Below, piece after piece: positions 39,796 to 47,063 of a stretch of DNA of 64,000 nucleotides. The stretch is from assembly GCF_001905825.1 (NCBI RefSeq), contig NZ_LIVV01000010.1:186001-250000 (forward strand), in the 5' to 3' direction. The notes under the pieces were generated by a model. The model had not been told where the DNA came from. It did not search any database and saw only the letters and a program-made list of their open reading frames with translations. This DNA is from Streptomyces sp. CB02009 (lineage in GTDB: Bacteria; Actinomycetota; Actinomycetes; Streptomycetales; Streptomycetaceae). Numbering within the stretch: position 1 is the stretch's first letter; each line of letters begins with the position of its first letter. A program made the translations under genes and the position numbers.

Positions 39796-42507
39796 GTGGC
39801 CGAGACAGCATCGAAGAACCCCGCAGACACCCGCCCCCGCCTGCTCCTCATGGACGGGCACTCGCTCGCGTACCGGGCGTTCTTCGCGCTGCCCGCGGAG
39901 AACTTCACCACCGCGACCGGGCAGCCGACGAACGCGATCTACGGGTTCGCCTCGATGCTGGCGAACACGCTGCGCGACGAGGCGCCCACGCACTTCGCGG
40001 TCGCCTTCGACGTGTCCCGCAAGACCTGGCGGTCCGAGGAGTTCCCGGAGTACAAGGCGAACCGCTCCAAGACCCCCGACGAGTTCAAGGGGCAGGTCGA
40101 GCTGATCGGCGAGCTCCTCGACGCGATGAACGCGCCGCGGTTCGCCGTGGACGGCTTCGAGGCCGACGACGTCATCGCGACCCTCGCCACCCAGGCCGAG
40201 GCCGCCGGCTTCGAGGTCCTGATCGTCACCGGCGACCGGGACTCCTTCCAGCTGGTCTCCGACCACACCACCGTGCTCTACCCGACCAAGGGCGTCTCCG
40301 AGCTCACCCGCTTCACCCCGGAGAAGGTCCAGGAGAAGTACGGCCTCACGCCCTCGCAGTACCCCGACTTCGCGGCCCTGCGCGGCGACCCGTCGGACAA
40401 CCTGCCCGGCATCCCCGGCGTCGGCGAGAAGACCGCGGCCAAGTGGATCAACCAGTTCGGCTCCTTCGACGAGCTCGTCGAGCGCGCCGAGGAGGTCAAG
40501 GGCAAGGCCGGCCAGAACTTCCGCGACCACCTGGAGTCGGTCAAGCTCAACCGCCGACTGACCGCGATGGTCACCGACGTCGAGCTGCCGAAGGGCGTCA
40601 CGGACCTCGCCCGCGAGCCCTACGACCGGGGGGCGGTCGCCCTCGTCCTCGACACCCTGGAGATCCGCAACCCCTCGCTGCGCGAGCGGCTCCTCGCCGT
40701 CGACCCGGGCGCCGCCGAGGACACCGCCCCGGCCCCCGAGGCGGGCGTCGAGATCGACGGCACCGTCCTCGGCGCCGGCGAGCTCGCCCCCTGGCTCGCC
40801 GAGCACGGCACCGAGCCCCTCGGCATCGCCACCGTCGACACCTGGGCCCTCGGCACGGGGAACGTCGGGGAGGTCGCCCTCGCCGCCGCGGGAGGCGCCG
40901 CCGCGTGGTTCGAGCCGAGCGCGCTCGACGAGGCCGACGAGCAGGCCTGGGCCGCCTGGATCGCCGACCCCGACCGGCCGAAGGCCATGCACAACGCCAA
41001 GGGCGCCATGCGGGTCTTCCCCGAGCACGGCTGGAGCATCGCGGGCGTCACCATGGACACCGCCCTCGCCGCCTACCTCGTGAAGCCCGGCCGGCGCTCC
41101 TTCGCGCTCGACGCGCTCTCCGTCGAGTACCTGCACCGCGAGCTCGCCCCCGCGTCCGCCGCCGACGGCCAGCTCGCCTTCGGCGCCGACGACACCGCAG
41201 AGGCCGAGGCCCTCATGACCCAGGCGCGGGCCGTCCTCGATCTCGCCGCGGCCTTCGAGGAGAAGCTCGGCGAGGTCGGCGCCCGCGAGCTCCTCCACGA
41301 CGTCGAGCTGCCCACCTCCGCCCTCCTCGCCCGCCTGGAGCGGCACGGCATCGCCGCCGACCGCGACCACCTGGAGGCCATGGAGCAGCAGTTCGCCGGG
41401 GCCGTGCAGCAGGCCGTGAAGGAGGCGCACGCCTCCGTCGGCCACGAGTTCAACCTCGGCTCGCCCAAGCAGCTCCAGGAGGTCTTCTTCGGCGAACTGA
41501 ACCTGCCGAAGACCAAGAAGACCAAGACCGGTTACACCACGGACGCGGACGCGCTCGCCTGGCTGGCCGGCCAGACCGATCACGACCTGCCCGTGATCAT
41601 GCTCCGGCACCGCGAGCAGGCTCGCCTGCGGTCCACCGTCGAGGGCCTGATCAAGACGATCGCCGCCGACGGGCGCATCCACACCACCTTCAGCCAGACG
41701 GTGGCCGCCACCGGCCGCCTCTCCTCCACCGACCCCAACCTGCAGAACGTGCCGGTGCGGACGGACGAGGGCCGCGCCATCCGGCACGGCTTCGTCGTCG
41801 GAGAGGGCTTCGAGGCCCTCATGACCGCCGACTACAGCCAGATCGAGCTGCGCGTCATGGCGCACCTCTCCGAGGACGAGGACCTCATCGAGGCCTTCAC
41901 CTCCGGCGAGGACCTCCACACCACCGTCGCCTCCCAGGTCTTCGGCGTCGAGCGGTCCGCCGTCGACGCCGAGATGCGCCGCAAGATCAAGGCCATGTCG
42001 TACGGCCTCGCCTACGGCCTGTCCGCCTTCGGCCTCTCGCAGCAGCTGAACATCGATCCGGGCGAGGCCCGCGGCCTGATGGACACCTACTTCGAGCGCT
42101 TCGGCGGGGTACGGGACTACCTGCGCCGGGTCGTCGACGAGGCCCGCGCCACCGGCTACACCGAGACCATGCTCGGCCGCCGCCGCTACCTGCCCGATCT
42201 GAACAGCGACAACCGCCAGCGCCGCGAGGCCGCCGAGCGGATGGCGCTCAACGCCCCGATCCAGGGCACGGCCGCCGACATCGTGAAGGTCGCCATGCTG
42301 GGCGTCGACCGGGCGCTGACCGAGGCGGGCCTCGCCTCCCGGATGCTCCTCCAGGTCCACGACGAAATCGTGCTCGAACTCGCCCCCGGCGAGCGCGAGC
42401 AGGTCGAGGCCCTGGTCCGCGAGCAGATGTCGGCCGCGGCCGACCTGCGGGCCCCCCTGGACGTCTCGGTGGGCGTGGGCCACGACTGGGACTCGGCGGC
42501 CCACTGA
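39796..42507 (+). CDS. polA: DNA polymerase I
   Basis: A 903-residue DNA polymerase I. Residues 10-310 are the 5'-3' flap exonuclease (LLLMDGHSLAYRAFFALP, FEADDVIATLA, VTGDRDSFQLV, GIPGVGEKTAAKW). Residues about 330-520 correspond to the 3'-5' exonuclease fold, but no DxE motif is seen (the place reads IATVDTW), so proofreading is probably lost as in other actinobacteria. The polymerase domain has motif A DYSQIELR (about 679), motif B RRKIKAMSYGLAYG (728) with Tyr736 at the dideoxy-discrimination site, and motif C QVHDEIVLE (853). It is used in Okazaki and excision repair. Probably leaderless. Confidence 0.96.
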   Translation: MAETASKNPADTRPRLLLMDGHSLAYRAFFALPAENFTTATGQPTNAIYGFASMLANTLRDEAPTHFAVAFDVSRKTWRSEEFPEYKANRSKTPDEFKGQVELIGELLDAMNAPRFAVDGFEADDVIATLATQAEAAGFEVLIVTGDRDSFQLVSDHTTVLYPTKGVSELTRFTPEKVQEKYGLTPSQYPDFAALRGDPSDNLPGIPGVGEKTAAKWINQFGSFDELVERAEEVKGKAGQNFRDHLESVKLNRRLTAMVTDVELPKGVTDLAREPYDRGAVALVLDTLEIRNPSLRERLLAVDPGAAEDTAPAPEAGVEIDGTVLGAGELAPWLAEHGTEPLGIATVDTWALGTGNVGEVALAAAGGAAAWFEPSALDEADEQAWAAWIADPDRPKAMHNAKGAMRVFPEHGWSIAGVTMDTALAAYLVKPGRRSFALDALSVEYLHRELAPASAADGQLAFGADDTAEAEALMTQARAVLDLAAAFEEKLGEVGARELLHDVELPTSALLARLERHGIAADRDHLEAMEQQFAGAVQQAVKEAHASVGHEFNLGSPKQLQEVFFGELNLPKTKKTKTGYTTDADALAWLAGQTDHDLPVIMLRHREQARLRSTVEGLIKTIAADGRIHTTFSQTVAATGRLSSTDPNLQNVPVRTDEGRAIRHGFVVGEGFEALMTADYSQIELRVMAHLSEDEDLIEAFTSGEDLHTTVASQVFGVERSAVDAEMRRKIKAMSYGLAYGLSAFGLSQQLNIDPGEARGLMDTYFERFGGVRDYLRRVVDEARATGYTETMLGRRRYLPDLNSDNRQRREAAERMALNAPIQGTAADIVKVAMLGVDRALTEAGLASRMLLQVHDEIVLELAPGEREQVEALVREQMSAAADLRAPLDVSVGVGHDWDSAAH

Positions 42508-42554
42508 CCCTGCCCCGGCAGGTGGGCGCCACCCCAGGCGTCCCCTGCCGGAGC

Positions 42555-42665
42555 ACGGGGTGTCTCGGCGATCCGGCCGGGCCCCGGGGGATGCCGCGCC
42601 GATCGGCCCGAGCCCAGGGGATGTCTCGCCGTTCAGGCCGGGCTCGCGGTGTCGCCGCTCCGGCG
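42555..42665. repeat. 30-31 bp tandem repeat between polA and DUF4184 gene
   Basis: Three units and a partial fourth: 42555-42584, 42585-42615, 42616-42645, then from 42646. The pattern is GGGGRTGYCKCGCCGATC...GGCCCGRGCCC. It fills most of the 174-bp gap between two convergent genes. Confidence 0.75.
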
Positions 42666-42681
42666 CGACCGGCAAGTCCTC

Positions 42682-43626
42682 CTAGGCGTCGGCGCCTGAC
42701 GGCACCTCATGCGTGCGGCGGTCCTCATCGCCGGGCACCGGGGGAGGGGGCGTCGGACCCGCCGGCCGCGCGGGGCGCGACGATCCCAGGAGCCGGACCC
42801 CCGCCCCGTACAGCACGAGCCCGACGGCGAGCCCCGCACCGGCCCCGAAGCAGGCCGTCGGAATGACGTCCAGGGGCGTCTCGATCCGGTCCCAGCCCCA
42901 GTACGCCGCCCAGCGCAGCACCCGGTGGGCCGTCCCGGCGAGGACGCAACCGCCGATGAGTCCGGCCGCGAGCAGACGCCCGCGGCGGCCGGGGACCCGT
43001 ACCCCGGCCGGCGGCTCCACGCCCGCGGCGGAGCGGAGCGCCCGCGCCGTGAACCACCCCAGGAGCCCGAGCGCCAGGGCCGAACCCCCGTACTGCGCGT
43101 AGAGATAGACCGGGAACCCGGCCACGACGTCACCGAGGAACGGGATCATCCGGGTCCCCCAGCGGTCGAGGTGGGTGAACGAGTCCCACACGACATGGGT
43201 GGTCGAGCCGACGACCGCCGAGACGCCGAACCACCCGGCGAGCGCGGCCGGGTGCCGGTCGCGCCAGACGCCGCCCCGGACGAACCCGTACACCCGCCCG
43301 CGCCACCGGGCGGGCAGCAGCACGACGAGCGGCTCACGGACGGTCAGCCACAGGGCCACCAGCACGGCGGTGATCAGGACGTCGACCGTGACGAGCCCGA
43401 CGGGGGAGTGGGTGACGTCCCCGAAGACCATCGCCCCCGGGACGGCCGTCGCCGCGAAATAGGTCATGTCGGGCGCGAAGGAGCCCGCGACGAGCGCGGA
43501 CGCGACCAGCGGCCCGCGCGCGGTCCCGTTCCGCCGCAGTCCGGGCAGCACGGCAGCGGCATGGCTCAGCGTGAACGGCAACGGGTGTTCCCCCAGGTTC
43601 CGGTGGCGACGGCCGCGGTACATCAT
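42682..43626 (-). CDS. DUF4184 / metal-dependent hydrolase family membrane protein
   Basis: A 314-residue multi-pass membrane protein. The conserved part begins PFTLSHAAAVLP, then FAPDMTYFAA, GDVTHSPVGLVTVDVLITAVLVAL, GSTTHVVWDSFTHLDRWG and about six hydrophobic helices. His and Asp in THxxWDxxTH suggest a metal site, as named by the family, but no activity is known. The start is uncertain: ATG 43626 and 43623 are in frame, but the family start is at TTG 43581, which has GGGGGAA upstream, and may be the true one. A Pro-rich tail ends it. Confidence 0.75.
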   Translation of the reverse strand: MMYRGRRHRNLGEHPLPFTLSHAAAVLPGLRRNGTARGPLVASALVAGSFAPDMTYFAATAVPGAMVFGDVTHSPVGLVTVDVLITAVLVALWLTVREPLVVLLPARWRGRVYGFVRGGVWRDRHPAALAGWFGVSAVVGSTTHVVWDSFTHLDRWGTRMIPFLGDVVAGFPVYLYAQYGGSALALGLLGWFTARALRSAAGVEPPAGVRVPGRRGRLLAAGLIGGCVLAGTAHRVLRWAAYWGWDRIETPLDVIPTACFGAGAGLAVGLVLYGAGVRLLGSSRPARPAGPTPPPPVPGDEDRRTHEVPSGADA

Positions 43627-43863
43627 CGGCCCCCGTGCAAGAGGTGTCCGACCCTCCGCCCGGTTCCCGCCCGGCGGCGCCGGGTCCGCCGCCCCCGGTC
43701 GCTCTCCGTGTCCGACCTGGGAAGTCGCCAGGCAGCCGAGAGGTGGCGAAAGCGTGAAAGGAGGTCAGGCGCCGGTGCCCGGCGGGCCGGAGTTGGCATA
43801 GGGTCGCCAGAGGTCTCGCGCGGGGAGCGCGGGACCTCAGTCGAGGGGGAAGGGACCACGGAC

Positions 43864-45669
43864 ATGTCAGCGCACTTGGGCCGCAGGCTGCGCAGGGGAG
43901 CCACCAGCGGTGCGGTGGTGGCCGCGGCGGTCGCCGCGCTCGCCGCCTCACAGGCGCCGGAGATGACCCCGCCGCCCACCGACAACGCCGGCGGGGACCG
44001 GGCCATCGGCGCCGGGGACACCGCGCCGCCGGCCGGGGACGGCTCCGCCACCGGCGACTCGCCGTACTACACCGAGCTGCCGCCGCTGAACACCCCGAAC
44101 AAGCCCGGACTGCCCCCCGTCAAGCTCCCGGTGATCACCGGGCCCGCCCAGGCCGGCATACCCGCGTCCGTGCTCGCCGCCTACCAGCGCGCCGAGCAGT
44201 CGATCCGCTCGACCGCCCCCGGCTGCAACCTGCCCTGGCAGCTGCTCGCCGGCATCGGCAAGGTCGAGTCCGGACAGGCGCGCGGCGGCCGGGTCGACGC
44301 GAACGGCACCACCCTCTCGCCGATCCTCGGCCCCGTCCTCAACGGCGTCGGATTCGCCAACATCTCCGACACCGACGGCGGCGCCTTCGACGGCGACCGC
44401 ACCCACGACCGCGCGGTCGGCCCGATGCAGTTCATCCCGTCCACCTGGGCCACCTGGGGCCAGGACGCGAACAGCGACGGGAAGCGGGACCCCAACAACA
44501 TCTACGACGCCGCGCAGGCCGCCGGCCTCTACCTCTGCGCCAACGACCGCAACCTGGCGCTCAAGGCCGACCTCGACCGCGCGATCCTCAGCTACAACCG
44601 CTCGACGGAGTACCTGAACACGGTCATGTCGTGGTTCGAGTACTACCGGCGCGGCACCCACCAGGTCCCGGACGGCACGGGAGTGCTGCCGGTCGACCGC
44701 AGCGACGACCGGGGCCAGGACAACCGCCCCCTCCCCACGTCGCCCCTCACGCCGGCCCCGACGACCCCCGCCCCGAAGCCGTCCGAGCCGAAGCCCGACC
44801 CCACGAAGCCGGGCGGGCCCTCGGAGGTCACCAAGCCGCCGACGAAGCCGACCCCGCCGGTGAAGCCCCCGGTCACGCCGCCGACGAAGCCGACCGTTCC
44901 GCCGACCGTGCCGCCGGCCGTGAAGGTCGCCCGGCTCACGGTCGTCTCCTCCGGTCCGCTCACCGCGACCACCGGAAGCGCCTTCACCAAGACCCCGACC
45001 GTCGCGGCGCTCGACGCCGCGGGCGCGCCGATCACCGGTGTGAGCATCCGCTTCGAGATCACCGGCACCACCGACACCCGCTTCTCCGGCGGCGCGACGA
45101 CCGCGACCGTCACCACGGGCTCGGCCGGCCTCGCCGCCGCCCCCGCCCTGCGGGCGGGCGAGAAGACCGGGTCGTTCACGGTCAAGGCCACCGTCGTGGG
45201 CCGCGGCATGGACGCCACCACGTTCACCGCGACCGTCACCGAACGGCAGGCGGACGCCCTCGCCCGGGTCGGCGGCGACCCGCTGTCGGCCGCCACCGGC
45301 GCCACGTTCGCCCAGTCCGTGCAGGTGAAGGCCACCGCCAAGGGCGCGCTCGCCCCCGGCGTGCTCGTCACGGCCGTGATCGCCGACGCCGAGGGCACCA
45401 AGGAGAGCGCCGACGGCCCGTCCTTCAAGGACGGGGTCCGCACACTCGTCCTGAAGACGGACGAGAACGGACTGATCGCGCTGCCGTCGATCCTCGCCGG
45501 CGACAAGGCCGGCGCGTACGTGCTCCGCCTCACCGCACCCGGCGGTGGCAGCACGGAGATCAAGCTGACGGTCACCGCGCCCACCGCCACCCCGAGCCCG
45601 AGCACGACCCCGGAGCCGACCCCCTCCGCCACCGGCTCGCCCGAGGCCTCCCCCTCGCCCTCGGCCTGA
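43864..45669 (+). CDS. Secreted lytic transglycosylase with Ig-like C-terminal domains
   Basis: A 601-residue exported cell-wall protein. Signal-like hydrophobic segment at 13-30, then a Pro/Gly-rich spacer. Residues about 100-270 are an MltB/SLT-like transglycosylase domain, with GCNLPWQLLAGIGKVESGQ holding the likely catalytic Glu and DRAVGPMQFIPSTWATWG as the substrate loop. Then comes a Pro/Thr/Lys-rich linker of about 80 residues, followed by two Ig-like (big/invasin-type) domains, and a Pro/Ser-rich tail. It cleaves peptidoglycan glycan strands outside the cell. ATG 43864 follows GGGGGAAGGGA. A strong terminator follows. Confidence 0.87.
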   Translation: MSAHLGRRLRRGATSGAVVAAAVAALAASQAPEMTPPPTDNAGGDRAIGAGDTAPPAGDGSATGDSPYYTELPPLNTPNKPGLPPVKLPVITGPAQAGIPASVLAAYQRAEQSIRSTAPGCNLPWQLLAGIGKVESGQARGGRVDANGTTLSPILGPVLNGVGFANISDTDGGAFDGDRTHDRAVGPMQFIPSTWATWGQDANSDGKRDPNNIYDAAQAAGLYLCANDRNLALKADLDRAILSYNRSTEYLNTVMSWFEYYRRGTHQVPDGTGVLPVDRSDDRGQDNRPLPTSPLTPAPTTPAPKPSEPKPDPTKPGGPSEVTKPPTKPTPPVKPPVTPPTKPTVPPTVPPAVKVARLTVVSSGPLTATTGSAFTKTPTVAALDAAGAPITGVSIRFEITGTTDTRFSGGATTATVTTGSAGLAAAPALRAGEKTGSFTVKATVVGRGMDATTFTATVTERQADALARVGGDPLSAATGATFAQSVQVKATAKGALAPGVLVTAVIADAEGTKESADGPSFKDGVRTLVLKTDENGLIALPSILAGDKAGAYVLRLTAPGGGSTEIKLTVTAPTATPSPSTTPEPTPSATGSPEASPSPSA

Positions 45670-45697
45670 CCCGGCCGCGCCTCCCTCTCCTCCCCAC

Positions 45698-45737
45698 GCG
45701 CCGCTCCGCCGCCCCCCACCGGGCAGCGGAGCGGCGC
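45698..45737 (+). terminator. Terminator after transglycosylase gene
   Basis: GCGCCGCTCCGC and GCGGAGCGGCGC are a perfect 12-bp stem, 28 bp past the stop. Further down (45738-45800) two similar blocks with TGCGTTCC and CCCCGAACG follow, forming another hairpin. Confidence 0.7.
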
Positions 45738-45932
45738 TGCGCGTTCCCGGGGCGGTCCCGAGCATCGCTGTGCGTTCCGGGGCTGCCCCGAACGGGCTCT
45801 CCGCGTGCCGGGACGGGGCAGCGGCACCGGGATCCCCCGGCAGGGCGGTGCAACGTGTTCTCATCTCGCGGTCGCGTTGCTACGGTGCCCCCGCCCTGAC
45901 GACCTATCAGATCGCACCCCGGGAGGCCGACC

Positions 45933-46073
45933 ATGCGTGCCCTCGTCGCCGCCGCCATCGGACTCGCCCCAGTCCTCCTCTTCATCCTCCTCGTCTCCGT
46001 GGTCGATCTGCCGCCCGACGGGCCCACCTCGCCCAAGCCCCTGCTGACCGCCGATCCCGGCCCCAAGAAGTAG
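45933..46073 (+). CDS. Small membrane protein of 46 residues (SPW_0924-like)
   Basis: A short gene with ATG 45933 after a GGGAGG ribosome site. One membrane helix (VAAAIGLAPVLLFILLVSVV) is followed by a Pro-rich PPDGPTSPKPLLTADPGPKK tail. The next gene begins 9 bp after its stop, so they form an operon. It resembles a small Streptomyces family that I recall as SPW_0924, though I could not check this. The role is unknown. Confidence 0.7.
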   Translation: MRALVAAAIGLAPVLLFILLVSVVDLPPDGPTSPKPLLTADPGPKK

Positions 46074-46082
46074 GGGGCGACC

Positions 46083-47063
46083 GTGCGCCGCCGAGCCAGC
46101 CTCGTCCTCCTCGCCCTCGCCGTCTTCTGCGCCGCGATGGCTCCGACCCTGCGCTGGTACGCCTTCCCCCGGCTGGCGAAGATCCCGCCGAACCAGTACC
46201 AGGAGACCGTCCTGGAGGCGCAGCCCGCGACCCTGCTCAACTACTCCACGCTCAAGGCGGAGAAGGTCGACAAGATCACGATCATCCAGACCCTCAAGGG
46301 CAACGTGGAGGAGTCGCGGCGCATCGAACGCGACGCCGGGCGCGACGTCGTCGTCTGGGACGCCCTCGCCTACATCACGGGCCCCGACGGCAAGATGGTC
46401 TCCAAGGTCCCCGAGCGGTACATCTTCGACGCCCACACCCAGGACCCGGTGAACGCCACCGGCGAATCCGTCGACGGCGACCCGGTCCGGCGCGAGGGCA
46501 TCGAGTTCAAGTGGCCCTTCCTCACCGAGAAGCGGGACTACCAGTACTTCGACGCCCAGACCCGCACCTCGTCCCCCATCCACTACAAGGGCACCCGCAC
46601 CTTCCGGGGCATGGAGGTCTACTACTTCGAGCAGACCATCCCCTGGACCAAGGTCCCCATGCCCAAGTCGATGCCGGTCAAGATCCCCCCGGAGGTCATC
46701 GCCGAATCCGGACTCACCCGCTGGTACACCACCAAGCGGATGTTCTGGATCGAGCCCGTCACCGGCGCCCCCGTCAACGGCGAGGAGATCCACAAGGAGG
46801 AGCTCCGCAACGCCAAGGCGCTGATGGGCGTCGACACCCTCACCGTCTTCGAGGGTCATGTGAAGATGCGCGAGGACTACATCCGCAGCGTCGGCGACAT
46901 GGTCGCCTCCAACCGCCTCACGGTCCTCCTGCTGGTCTTCTACGCCCCCTGGACCCTGACCTTCCTGGCGCTGCTCCTCCTCGCCCTCGCCCTCTGGCTG
47001 GAGGCCCGCTCCCGCCGCCCGGCACCGGAACCCGCCACCGCCCCGCTCACCCCTCCCGTCTGA
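46083..47063 (+). CDS. DUF3068 domain-containing membrane protein
   Basis: A 326-residue protein. A signal/anchor helix at 5-22 is followed by an extracytoplasmic beta-rich domain (NQYQETVLEAQPATLLNYST, IDGDPVRREG-type turn, FKWPFLTEKRDYQYFDAQTRT, GMEVYYFEQTIPW). A second membrane helix near 283-307 (VLLLVFYAPWTLTFLALLLLALAL) ends it. This is the actinobacterial DUF3068 (PorA-like) layout. GTG 46083. The stop overlaps the convergent hrpB stop by 17 bp. Function unknown. Confidence 0.85.
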   Translation: MRRRASLVLLALAVFCAAMAPTLRWYAFPRLAKIPPNQYQETVLEAQPATLLNYSTLKAEKVDKITIIQTLKGNVEESRRIERDAGRDVVVWDALAYITGPDGKMVSKVPERYIFDAHTQDPVNATGESVDGDPVRREGIEFKWPFLTEKRDYQYFDAQTRTSSPIHYKGTRTFRGMEVYYFEQTIPWTKVPMPKSMPVKIPPEVIAESGLTRWYTTKRMFWIEPVTGAPVNGEEIHKEELRNAKALMGVDTLTVFEGHVKMREDYIRSVGDMVASNRLTVLLLVFYAPWTLTFLALLLLALALWLEARSRRPAPEPATAPLTPPV

